This document shows, in pieces, positions 23,601 to 36,300 of a DNA stretch of 64,000 bases. The notes beneath the pieces were generated by a model. That model was not told the DNA's origin. It saw nothing but the letters and a program-made list of their open reading frames with translations, and ran no database searches. Each line of letters starts with the position of its first letter. Within the stretch, counting starts at the first letter, position 1. Source of the stretch: Chrysoperla carnea (taxonomy: Eukaryota > Arthropoda > Insecta > Neuroptera > Chrysopidae); NCBI RefSeq assembly GCF_905475395.1, contig NC_058338.1:48953935-49017934 (forward strand). The letters are read 5' to 3'. The position numbers were made by a program, and so were the translations under genes.

Positions 23601-26600
23601 GAGATAGATTTTAATGTGGTTTTCCTGAAATGTTTTAGTATTTTTTCGATATAGTTTAGATTATTATTTCACTTTTAATTCAAAACAAGAACTCAGGAAC
23701 CAAACCCCAATGTATAGCTAGTGAAACATACAACAAAGAAACTTAAGACGAAACTTTGATTTTTTGTATGAAAGGTAAAATTTATTTTTGTCAGTATTAT
23801 TTAAAGATTATAAATAGATTTCTTAGCACATCTATTTCCACAGTTTGAAGTTTAATCATTCATTAAATAAAAAACATCAAAATCGAATTATTTTAGTTCC
23901 AGAAACTTTTGTCTTCAAATAGCTGTATTAAAAAAAATATCGTAAGAATTTACTTACATCCATAGCATCTAAGGATCGATTTTGGGTAATTTCAATTTTT
24001 TTAACAATTAAAGTCTCTTGCACATGATATATACAAACATTTTTAGATTGACCTCCAGCTAATATATAATCCCCATCAGCTGAATAACATAAACTTGTAA
24101 AGGCTCTAAAAAATCAATACAATTTGTTCACCATCTTATAAAACTTTTTGCCAAAACTGTCTCAAAAATTACCTAGCTTTTAAATTTTGTTTAGATGTTA
24201 CTAAATCCGACTCAGAACGACCACTTCCTAAATCATTTCGTCCTTCAATTGTATGTGTTTGAGTTGCTGTTCGCACATGAAATATTGAAATATTTGAGTC
24301 TAATGTAGCAACAGCAACCTGAAATTCAATATCAATTAAGATAACACAAAATCAGTGGCGTAACTATAAAATAGACAGCCAAAAAAACGTTTTTTAATAT
24401 CCTTTATAACATTTTGTCATCTTATTGTTACACTACGATCTGTCACTAAAAACTTACTTCTTCTCCATCTGGTTTATAAACAACACATAGAGCATCTGAA
24501 GTTAATTCTAAAGTTTCATGTTGTGATCCATTTTCTAATGCATTCCACAATCGTAAAGTTTTATCCCATGATACTGAAGCTAAGGCTGTACTCGTGGGGC
24601 TTGGATTAAATGCAATACTACACTGCCAAATAGAGAATAAAATTGATAAATTTTGTATAAAAAAATTATTATATTACTTACAACTGGTCCTTCGTGTCCC
24701 GATAAAATTTCTAATAAACGCCCTAATTTAATTGACCATAAAAATATTTCAAATACATCTTGTCCACCAGCCGCTACAAGTTCACCACTGTAATCGACAG
24801 ATACACAAGATAACTGTACCGGTCTAGGTGTTGTAAATGTTCGAAAATTTCGATACCTAAAATTGAGTTGGATAATCATAATTGTATTTTTAGAAAATAA
24901 TTTAAATTGTTGGTCGTACTCCAGTACGAATTACATATATTGTTAAGGACTCAATTATTGTAAGTCCTGTAAGCTGCCACCACCAAAAGTCTTAATATTT
25001 TATAAGGACTTGTCTCAAGTGTTATAATTTCTGTATAACTTAATAAATACTTAATAATAATATGGGTGATTTAGTGAACTTTTGACCCTTTTTAAAAGAT
25101 GTCTTTTGTACGACAATATGCAAAGAAATTGAATCAGAAAATTTTTCTCGTCAGAAACACTATTGTATTATTAGGTAGTTTTTTTTTTATTAAAATCTTT
25201 TTCCAATTTCCAAAAAATATTCAAATATTTATTATAAATATTAAATAAATTGAATTACCTGGTTATGTCATATGCTCGAACAGTACCATCAAGTGACGAT
25301 GAAATAACAAATTTTTTGTTATAACTAAATGTTACACCAGTAATGGGAGCGGTATGTTCTTCAAATGTTATAAAACAAAATCCCGATAAAACATTCCATA
25401 ATTTAAGTTTACCATCAGCCCCACCAGTTGCAATATATTGTCCATCAGCTGAATATGCAACACATGACATATTATTTGCATGTCCTTGTTGTTTCATAAC
25501 ATACGTTTCACCTGAAAATTTTTTTTTAATCATTTGTGAAAACATTAATTAAACAAATGAAAACAAACAATTGACCGAGTTTTTTCGGTATAATAGCTAC
25601 TCATAAAATACTTACTCTGCCATTCCCAAACTAATAATTGTCCTAATCCAGAACAACCCAAAGCAATCCAATCACCAGTTTGATTAACACTAATTGCAGT
25701 GATAATTTGCTCAGAAATACTCAATGAATGTATCATATTCATTTCGGGTAATTCGTACAAAAAGAATGATCCAGTTGAAAAGCCAACAATTAATATACGG
25801 GATTCTTTGTGATATGCAGCTGAAGTTAAAATTGCATTTTTATCTTGTTTTTTTACTGGATCCAATAAATAATGTCGTGCTAAACGTTTATAATGTAATA
25901 AATTTGAAGATGTTTCTTCATTATTTTTATTTTCATCATTTAGTGAACTATTTTTTACCATTTCCTTCTCTGTATCCTCATTATTTTCGTTTACATTCAC
26001 TTCAATATCATCTTCAGATGAATCATTTTCATTATTTCGCTAAACAAATTCGGATAAAACATTAGTTAACAGTTTTATATATTCTTAAGTTGAATTTAAT
26101 AGATTTTGTATTACATTATACAAAACTCACTTCAAAATTTGGAAAAAAATGTTTTAGAAATGGAAAGATTACTAAAACATCGTTGTGATGTAATAATTTT
26201 AATTATGTATGTATAATTACAGTGTGTCCCCAGATAGAACTATACTTGTAAATTTTCTTATTTTGCATTTTATGAAAAAAGGTCATTCTTTATAAGAAGT
26301 TTTGCTTATTCTGAAAATATGTAGGCATATTCAAAACTTCTAAATAATGTACAGGGTAGCCAAAAAATTGAGATCACTATTTTTCTTTTTGGTAAACAAG
26401 CCTTCCTTATTATAAGTTGACAAAATGTTACAAAGAAAAGTTGTTCGAAAGGAACAATTATGACTCTATACAAAATTTCAAGAAGATCTTTCCAACTTTT
26501 ACAATTCCATTCTTAGTGAATGTTTATCCGAGAAAATAAATTTTCTTTTTAATTTTCTAACTTAGTCCAAAAAAAAAAATACAATCTCGAATAGCACATG

Positions 26601-29600
26601 TCAATTGATTTATTATTATTTTCTTTATTACGTTTTTTTGTAATTACAACTTTTGTTCAAATAAAAAATTATGCTACAATTAAAGTACACGGATCTTCTT
26701 GATATTTTGTATAGATTCATAATTGTTAATTGCGAGTAATCCTTCTTAGTAACATTTTGTCAACTTATAAAAAGGAAGGCTAGTTTACCAAAAAGAAAAA
26801 TAGTGATTTCAATTTTTTGGCTACCCTGTACATTATTTAGAAGTTTTAAATATGCCTACATACTTTTCAGAATAAGCAAAACTTCTTATAAAGAATGACT
26901 TTTTTTCATAAAATGCAAAATAAGAAAATTTACAAGGATAGTTACCTCTATCCGGGGACACACTATATATTTATACATAGGCATTTGTATTTTAACATTA
27001 CTACGTCGCGAACACAGCACTACGTCCAAATAACGTTTGTAATCTGTGAATACTTTTTTCAATTTTAATTAACTTATATTTAATTACACATAACTTTAAA
27101 AACAATTTCTTTGCGAAATTCAATGTTATTTATGATAAAAAATTGAAATAAAATAAAAAATTGATATTATTTTATCTACACTCGTGAGATAAGAACTCCT
27201 TTTCTCACTCAGTATACGTAAGAAAAATAGTTCATTACCGCACTCGCAATGAATTCGTGACCACCCTCCAAATTACGATCAAAATGTAAAACACCAGTAA
27301 TAAGTTACTATAATAACTCTTTTAATTTTCTATTTTTCTCTAAGTCAAGGCAAATTTTAAATAATAAATATCGTTTATTTTCACATTTTTAGAGGCGTAG
27401 ATAAAGATTTGTACGACATACGTGTGATAACGCATTATTAACGTACTTCTGCGATTGTTCAACTCGTACTATTTATTCGCTGTATAAATGTCACATCGGT
27501 ACGTTAATAATATTGTTAGCCCATTTGTATCGGAAATAAAAATTAGTATCGAATCACTAGCAGTTTTTTTTCTAAAATGAGAAATTCAAAATAAAAGGAG
27601 GATAAATTGACAATTTTAAATGATGTTAGCTTTGGTTTAGTAATTTGTCCGATTTGATTATTATAAATAAATACGTACCGATTTTTTCTTTACTGGTTGA
27701 AAATCACCAACAACTAATTGACCAGGTTCAATAGTACATTCCCAAACACAAGCTTGACCATTACGACTAATAGTTGTAAGGTCGTACGTATCTTTTTCAA
27801 AAAAACAAGACACTATGGTATCTGTATGACTTGATAACGAGTAAGTTTTAAAATTTTGAAACCTAAAATAAAATTTTCGTATTAGATTCGGTTGCAAACA
27901 ACACATTACAAATTTTAACTATAGAAATCATGACGTTTATTATTAAAATGGATCCTTTCAATTCAGGAAAATTTGAATTCCAAAATAATTTAAATGCAAA
28001 TTTTGTTTCAAACATATTTCAAACAAATCCAGAAAATTCCCTAAACTTTTATACATATTTTTCTTGGTCACTGGATTTGAACCAATATATTTTTTTATAT
28101 AGTGAAAAGGAGTAAAATTTTGATTTTTAAGAATATCTAAATCCTGTTAATTTTTACGATATTTAATTGGTTTGAGCGACATACTTTTGATTCGATTCGT
28201 AATTCGAAAAGTTCGATTATACGTTCCATGTTCCAAGCGATAAAAATTTTGGAAGGCCTTCGCGATTTAAAGCGTAATCGGGACAACGTTATTTGCTGGA
28301 AATTCAATAAAATAATTCTATAGCTGTCTCATTTCTCTTAAAAATGCGGTTTCTCATATGCTCCTTTCTACTTTGAAACTTTTTTAAACATTTTGATAAA
28401 AATTTATTTTCTTTATATGACCAACACAGCACACAACAGTATTTACGTGTAAAATTAGACAAATTAGAAAGCTTTATTTTAACTTTGTAAGGATTTAATG
28501 AAAAATCTAATGGAAAAAGATTTAAAATTCAAACTCAGAGCATTAATTTTGCTTTAATAGTACGTATCTTGGTAAAAAAAAATTGAATACGAAAAGTGCG
28601 TAAAAGTGCATTTTAAAAAGGTATTAATAAGCTTTCGAGTATTTTTATTAGATTTCTTTCAAAATAACTTAGCGCTTCGTATACGCTTTCAAAATTAATA
28701 GAAAATTATTATATAACTTTTCTAACCCTTCAAAATCCTCGCCACAAAGCTGTAAGAACTGAAAATTTATCTGCATCTAATTTCAATATGCGAAAGTTAA
28801 AGCTCTTGAATCAGCTATAAATGTTCCCAATTTGACTATTTATCTCGAAGATATAGCTGTTTAAAATTTCGGAAAAATTCGCTTTTTAATGACGTCGTGT
28901 GTAATTATCAATACAATAATATAATTATCAATACAATTTTTGTAGCCCTTAAAAATAAATACTTACTTTTCTAAAGAATATAATCGTGTCGACATATCTT
29001 TGGAGCCTATTGCTAAAATTTTTGAATCAAATGACCAATCTAAACATGTGGTCTCATCGTACGATCCATGAAATACACGTTCCATTACAAAAGCATTATA
29101 TTCACCAGAAAATTGTCCAGGTGCTTTAAATATAAAAACGTTACTTTCTTTACACACAGCAAAGTATTTTCCATCTGGACTAAATTTAACTGCATGTATG
29201 GGACGTTTAAAACGATATCGATGTACAATTGTTTTCGATATCAAACTGATCATGTGAGCTTCACCCTCTGAAATTAATTTAAAATCAAATAATTTTTTCA
29301 ACTAATTGAGTTAATTGTTTAAATACTGCATATATGCCTGAGTATCAATGCTTGAACTATTTACAATTATTAAAGTACATAAAATAAAGATAAAAAATAT
29401 TATATAATATGAATTAATCTCTACATTGACCTAAAATTGTGGCGAATCCATGTTTTAGTTTATAATTTGTTTCGTTTACGAATTCATACTCATTTTTTAG
29501 ACCTAGAATACTCTATAAAAATTTCAGCTCTCGTTTTATTTAGTTTCTACTATTAATATTACTAAGCGTTACAAACTTTATACTCTTTAAAATTTGAGAT

Positions 29601-32223
29601 ATACTCCAGTCTGAACTTATAAATATACAATATCATTTAATTGATGAATACAACCCTAGAAATTTTTTAGAGTAGTATTTATAAATAACATTTGATGTGA
29701 TGAAGTTTTCTTCTACAAATAATCTCGTAAGTGAAATGTTTTGTTTCACGGAGTTTGCAAAACTTTTGATTGTGAGGAAAATGATATAATATATAATTAC
29801 ATATATGACATAAATGGCTATGGCTTTTTGTTTGAATATACCACGGAGATGGATGTAAAGTATCTTGAAGTCGCGAATATTGATAAATGGTAAGTAACCT
29901 GGTGGTCTAAATTGGAACTACTGAAAAAGCGGCTTACTTCCTTATTTATTTATTTATGCTAATTTAAATATTTTGATTGGCCTTTAAAAATGGTAAGTGC
30001 AAGTCTTGCCATCTGATAGTTTAAATTAGAACTACTGAAATCGGACCCACTTCTTGTTTTAATTAGTACGAATTATTATCTCCAGTTGGTGGATTGCAAC
30101 TCTCAGTTATCAATAACTTGATAATAATTGAATAAAAAATGTGTTAGCCAACGGATTTATTTTTTGACTTAATCATTCAATGCTTGAACTGGTCACAATG
30201 AGTGCTAATGTGCAATGCACTGTAGCATAATATGAACAATAGTATAGTATGCATATCACCTTTACGAAACTCATTCAATAAAAAATAATAATTAAAGGAA
30301 AACAACTAAATTAAAGCACTTTCTACGTAGATAACAAATCCTTTGTTGGAGCTGGTGACAAATTAACAGTTTTTCTTTAATTAACGAAAATCACAAATTT
30401 TCGTTGTCAATAAAAATTACTTTTCGTACCTAACAATGAATAAACGGTAATAATAAGTTAATTAAAATAGATTGTTAATTGCCTTATTTAATATTAAATA
30501 TACTTAAAAAGTACAAAAAAAAAATTCCATGGATATAGGAATATTTTAAAAGGGATGGAGTATAACCGAGTGGGGTGAGTCTCACTCAAGGGGAAGAGGC
30601 AGGTTATTATTGTGCATGCTGAAAGTATGCTCAAAGTCTTTTTTAAGTGTTTTTGATTCGTTTGTAAGCATGGAAACATGTTTGGCATATGGTTGACGTG
30701 TGTGGACAACATAGATAAATAATCTTATATTCAAAAGTAAAATTTGTAAAGAAAAATAAATACGTGAAGTATTTATGCTTGTTTTAAAACAATTTTTTCA
30801 ACGATATAAGTAACCTAAACGCAACAATATTCTATTCAATTTAGTGAATATTCAATCTTCAATCCTAGTGTTACAACTAATATAAGTTAACTAATGAAAT
30901 TCAAAAGAAGGCTTAAGAATGTCTCGAAAATACGTCGATTAATTTTCAATACTAAATTTCAACGTATTATAAAATTTTTAAAATATGAAATTAATGTAAA
31001 AATTTACTTGGGGAAATTATTACTTATTTATGTATTGAATTATGTACCCATGAACCTAATTTTAATTTAAATAAGTGAAGTTTTATTTTTATTATTTTAC
31101 GAATTATTTACGATATATTCTTTAGGTAATTAGTCGGTCATAGGAATATTAAAGGTATATTCCTTCATCCAAAGGTAATTACTTAAAAATATTATATTTG
31201 TAATTAATTTCTAAATTGTATTTAAAAAAAAAAATACATTTATTTCTTTAGGGTAACAGATTTTACTTTAAATAGAAAGATTTTTTTGCTCGGACCAATC
31301 TACAACACACGCAGAATTCGCGACCCATTTAAATTTTCCCGCAGTTGAGAGTGCGAACAGCCGCAGCCAATCAAAAGCAGGCATATTACTTGAGGCAATG
31401 TAAAACCATGGTTATAAGAATATTAAAATCTTAAACACACACAGTATTATCGTTTTATTTGAATTTTCCCGCCTGAGTGATACACTCACCTCGTCTAAAG
31501 TAGGACTTTATGCTACAACCCTACTATAATTACTAGATCCATGTAGTCAACATACGAGTTGGCTAGGTCTCTAATGGGGTCTAATTATAACGGGTCTGCG
31601 TGTTTTTAGCTTTTAAGTTCACTCCGTGATCCACGAATTTATTTATTAATTCAAAAACACTATAATATTATATATTTTTTCGTTAATTAAACAAAAAAAA
31701 AAAAAAAAACTGAGTATACCAAAAACTGTTAATTTTTCTCCAGCTCCATCAAAGGATTCGTAATCTACGTAAAAAAATGCTTTATTTTGGTTTATGTTGA
31801 TGTTCTAGGAGAATTTTTAAGGAATTTTTCGCTAAAGTGTAAATTTACCAATAATTTCAACTTTTATTATTACCTTCATTTACAGCAATTAAAATACAGC
31901 CATTTGGAGCTAAATCTAAAGTTGTATAATTGTATCGACTTTCAATTGGTAATGTACACGATTTGTTACTAAAACAAAAATTTAATCAATTAATTTAAAA
32001 GTTACCCATGAAAGTTTTACATTAGTTGCTTACTTTTTTAAATTATATATTGTAATTTTATTGCCCACAGGACTTATAAGCGAATTTCCATCGGGAGTAA
32101 ATACTAAATTACCATGCCTATACACAGTGCCTAAGATATTATTGAACTAAAAATAAATTATCGAAAATTAATTAAATTGCATAAATTATTAACTAAATTT
32201 GTTACCTTATATGCAAATTTCAT
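20634..32223 (-). CDS. Pwp2: PWP2 (UTP1), U3 snoRNP / small-subunit processome WD40 protein, complete (16 exons, about 926 aa)
   Basis: Exons, 5' to 3' on the minus strand: 32223-32206, 32146-32034, 31968-31874, 29267-28967, 27862-27679, 26040-25616, 25511-25259, 24856-24682, 24622-24458, 24318-24173, 24105-23958, 22808-22665, 22579-22402, 21396-21322, 21257-21047, 20781-20634. PWP2 is a UTP-B subunit needed for 18S rRNA processing in the nucleolus. The start reads MKFAYKFNNILGTVYR, the family N terminus. Two beta-propellers of WD40 repeats follow, with family phrases KDMSTRLYSLEK, GCSGLGQLLVWEWQ, ATGGADGKLKLWNVLSGF, SWDKTLRLWNALE and ATTEGLLIYSLNKD. The C-terminal Utp12 region (SRHLEFYLKWSVALL) and an acidic tail ending EELMDYSD complete it. 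Length matches human PWP2 (919 aa). All junctions keep phase except the fifth exon (ends phase 0) to the sixth (needs phase 2): a very short exon may be missed there or an indel exists in the A-run near 27684. Large introns carry inverted-repeat elements. Confidence 0.95.
21624..21892. mobile_element. MITE in PWP2 intron
   Basis: GTAAGCTATTGGTCTTCCAA on the left and its complement with one change on the right, 269 bp in all, with further inner similarity. It lies between the thirteenth and fourteenth PWP2 exons. Confidence 0.8.
22809..23957. other. PWP2 intron, no further features
   Basis: It contains short inverted words around GTTCGCCGCCA / TTCGCCGAATC but no element with clear ends. Confidence 0.35.
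26221..26964. mobile_element. 744-bp palindromic foldback element, AGTGTGTCCCC ends
   Basis: The two arms, about 340 bases each, are inverted copies at high identity, including GCATTTTATGAAAAAAGG, GTAGGCATATT, ACAGGGTAGCCAAAAAATTG and AAGATCNNNCC words, with a small centre near 26570-26640. It lies in the PWP2 intron where the exon phases disagree. Transcribed, it would fold into a very long hairpin. Confidence 0.9.
27863..28966. other. PWP2 intron, no further features
   Basis: AT-rich intron sequence with no repeat or nested gene that I can support. Confidence 0.35.
29880..30070. repeat. Family C dispersed repeat, two units
   Basis: The TAGTTTAAATTAGAACTACT core occurs at about 29910 and again at about 30020, with GGTAAGTNNNNTGGTG between. 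It is related to copies at 7530 and 10025. Confidence 0.6.
30312..31784. mobile_element. 1.5-kb element with 75-base inverted ends in PWP2 intron 3
   Basis: The left end (30312-30385, TAAAGCACTTTCTACGTAGA) faces the right end (31710-31784) as inverted copies. They share AACAAATCCTTTGNTGGAGC and AAATTAACAGTTTTT. The interior has TTTTCCCGC words but no transposase frame. Confidence 0.75.
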
Positions 32224-32773
32224 TTTTATTCAGTTAATTTATTGACAAATTTTAATTATTAATCATTCTTTTTGAAATTTTGAATATCAAACACAATTCT
32301 GAAACACGTGTTGTTATAAACATAACAAAATGTCAAAAAAAAAATGAGTGGAATAATATCGAAATCGAACAGTTCGGTTTAGTGCAGAATCTTTGAATAT
32401 TTACTATGGAACTGGCAACAGAGTGAGACCAAAGGTGAGACCCACCTCTCAAAGATGATTATGAAGGATAATAAATGAGAGAGCATGGTTATTAATGCGC
32501 ATTTCTTAATATACAATATAATATCCTATTGCGATTTTTAATTCGATTCGATACAAAAAACACTTTCTTGACAATACACTACGCTCCAAAAATAATTTAA
32601 TTTTATAACGAACACTTTCTTCGTAAAACTAACATTATAAAATTATTTAACAACAATAACAAATTATTTGATTAACAATATTGGTTCATATTTTGCTACT
32701 GCAGTTTTTTGTTTCTAGATTCAAATCTAGAAAATCAGCAAAAAAGTAGAAATACTAGTTTATGTTTATATTA

Positions 32774-33071
32774 TGGAGGGTAGAGATAAAGAGAACTATC
32801 TTAAATAGGAGTTAAAGTAAAAAAATGTCCATCTAAAAACAGCAAATAACAGTTACAAAATTGACCAGAATGGTGCTTGTGTAGCAGGAGGTGTTTGATG
32901 TGAAATTCTCTATCCTTTCGAACAACTTGTTTAGATCTTTACCTTACTTTTATTACTTTGAGCACTTCTTTTAAAACTTACACTTTTGCTACAGCAGCGC
33001 CACCCTTATTTGCTACTTTTCGATGGACACTTTTTATATACAGAGATGGTACTCCTTATCTCTACCCTCCA
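32774..33071. mobile_element. 298-bp foldback MITE with 5-bp target duplication TATTA
   Basis: The ends are TGGAGGGTAGAGATAA and its exact complement. TATTA lies directly outside both ends. Inner arms also match loosely (AGTGTCCATC, AGCAAATAA). It sits between the start of PWP2 and the end of GGT; the rest of that spacer (32224-33385) is plain. Confidence 0.88.
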
Positions 33072-33385
33072 TATTAATAACGCATTCACTAAAAAATGTA
33101 TTTTACTTTTTAGGATATAAAATTAATAAAAAATTTTCTTTCCTTTAGAGGTAGGATTTTTTCTTCGCATTGATTGAAGAAAAAGTGATGGTCTATTCAA
33201 TAAAACATACATAAGAAACACTAACGAATTGATAACCCTTCGTTTTTCAAAGTCAATTAAAATGTTTCAGTAAAAAATTTCTAAAATTTTCCCCAAAATC
33301 AAAATGCAGCAATGGATAACAAAAATGTCAATAAAAAAGTGTTCTCCAAATCTTTTAAATGATACGGTATTTCATCATCATAGCA

Positions 33386-36300
33386 TTATTCAATAAAACT
33401 TGAACCACCACGCCGGTTATCAAACACAGCTTCTGGATAACCATCACGTAATTTTGATAATGATGTAACCGCTGCATATCCTGCTGTTTTACCATATTTA
33501 AAAACAACGCCAATACTACGTAGACGTTTTGCAGTATTATTGTTGAAAAAACTGCGTTCATTATCAATACATTCGTATGAATAAATGACTTCATTACGTG
33601 AATAATTCAGTTTTGGCATAATTCGGCATGCAGCCACCGAGTCTTTTAACGAACGATTTAAAATAAAATAATTAAAACATGTATTAACTATTGCACTTAA
33701 AATATGTGAACCTCCTGCAGAACCAATTTGAAACACAGGTTCTCCCGTTGAATCATCTACCATAATCACTGGTGAAATTGTTGAGCTTGTCACTTTATTT
33801 GGACCAGCAATATTTTTTAATGGTTTACCATTACGTCGCCAATTTGGATTACTAAAATCTCTTAAATGACTATTATAACAAAATCCCATAGTTTCCGAAA
33901 ATATTCCAGAACCAAATAGACTACCTATAGAACTTGATGCAGTTATTGCACTTTTACCAATTTTTATGACAATATTTGTTGTACCCCTAGATGGAGATGT
34001 TTGTAATTTTGGTAATGTTACATCACCAAATTTTGTAGGTATTGTATTCTGTAATTTAAAACCAGCCTGCACTATACCTTCTGCTAAAGATTGAGAAGCT
34101 CCATTAATGATTTTATTAATTTCATTCTCGGATATTTCTCGTAAATGCGGTTTTAACGTGTAAGTGTATTTTAAAATTTTTAATAAATAAACGATTTTCT
34201 CATCGACAGTAGCTTTTGATGGAATCACTTTACGCAAACGCTCGATTATTTTCAATGCAAACAATATAGCTTGTCCACTACCTGGGGCCTTTGTTGAGTA
34301 TACTGTATATTTTTCGAACCGTGTAACGGCTGGTTGAATAATTCCTACTTTATAATTTTCTATATCTCTTGAGGTGATAGTTGATTTTACACTACGTAAA
34401 TCTTGAAGGAGTAATTTATGTAAATGTCCGTTTGCACGATACATCGATGATGATGGCCCATCTGACTTTATTTGAGTTAACGTATCACAATACTTAGGAA
34501 TTGTTAATTTATTTATCTGAACTTGTGTACGGTTATTACTTCTTACAATAAGTTCTATCATCGCTTTCGTAGGTTTCGACATATAATAACCATTTTGACA
34601 TAAATTTAAAACTGGTTGAATAATTTCTGGCCATTGTAAAAGATTATTATGTTTGTCAATATTATAAACTGCTTCATAACCGGCTAAAACACTTGGTATT
34701 GCTATACTATTCCCACCAATTTTGGTTGATGATTTGGTAAATTTACTCGAACCTGGTGACTTTTCACGGGAATCAATGAAAATAGAGTTTGGGTGATTAT
34801 TTTCAAAATTATAATAAACAGCTTGAAAACCACCGCCAATTCCTGAATCCATTGGATGAACCAAGCCTTCACAAAGCGAAGCGGCAATGAACACTTCACG
34901 TACGTTACCACCCTTTTCAATTAATTCTCTAGCAATTTGGGTACAATATGGATTGTTGGTCACAACAATATTATCACCTTGTTTGTTCTCATTATCAAGT
35001 TGTTCATTTAGCTGATTCTGTTGAGAGAAATAATTTGGGTATTTTTTATGATCATACGGAAGGTGGACTGATGTACTTTGCTTCCCAAGAATAGCAGTAG
35101 GTTCAATATTATCATTTCCATTTGATTCAATTCTTATATTTTTATTTTCTGTTTCAGAATTTCGATTTTGATGTTGCCATGTTTGTCCATTTGGCACTTG
35201 TCCAGTTGTAAAACCTTTACTTTGATTTTGGCCAATACCAGAATTGTGATCACAATTTTGATTTGTTTGTCCAGTCGCTATTTCATTGTTTTGACTGTGG
35301 TCCGATTTAGTATTTTGATTCTGCTGCATATAGTAAGGATTTGGATATTTCGAAAAATTGTATGAAAGTTGGGCTGATGTGCTTTGGCTGCCTAAAACTA
35401 CATAAGGCTCAATATTGTCCTCCGTACTTGACACAATTTTTGTATTTTGATTTAAATCTGTTTTAGAATTTTGATTCTGATCCTGCCATGCTTGTCCAGC
35501 AGAATTTCCTGCATTTTGATTTTGGCTTGATCTGAAAATTTGACTTTGGTTTATTCCTGAATTTTGATTTTGCTTATGAAATGGTTGTCCAGTTAGAACT
35601 TTTTCAGCAGTATTTCCTGTATTTCGATTTTGATATGTTCTAAAATTTTGATTTTGTCCTGAAGCATAATTTTGATTCTGTTTATGAAATTTATGTCCAG
35701 TTAGAACTTGTCCAGCATTATTTCCTGTATTTTGTTTTTGAACTGGTCTAGAATTTTGACTTTGGTTTATGTCAGAATTTTGATTTTCCTTATAAAATAT
35801 GTGTTCAGTTAGAACTTGTCCAGCATTATTTCCTGTATTTTGTTTTTGGACTGGTCTAGAATTTTGACTTTGGTTTATGCCAGAATTTTGATTTTGCTTA
35901 TGAAATGGTTGTCCAGTTAGAACTTGTTCAGCTGTATTTCTATTTGGGTCTGTTCTAGAATTTTGATTTTGTCCTGTAGCATAATTTTGATTCTGCTTAT
36001 ACCATGTTTGTCCAGTGATTTGTATATTTGAAATTTGTCTAGTGTTAACTCCATTATTTTGATTATGAGCTGTTTTATAATTTGAATTTTGGCCCAAACC
36101 AGAATTTTGACTTGGCTCGACATGCAATGTTTGTCCGTTTGAAAATTGTCTCCTGTTAATTGCAGTATTTTGATTTTGACGTTGTGTTTGTTGATTTGTT
36201 ATTTGTTCAACAGTTACTTTACTGTGGTTTATATTTGAATTTTGACTCTGCTTTGTTTGCCTATTTGGAATTTGTTTAGCAATAAATTCAGTACTTTGAT

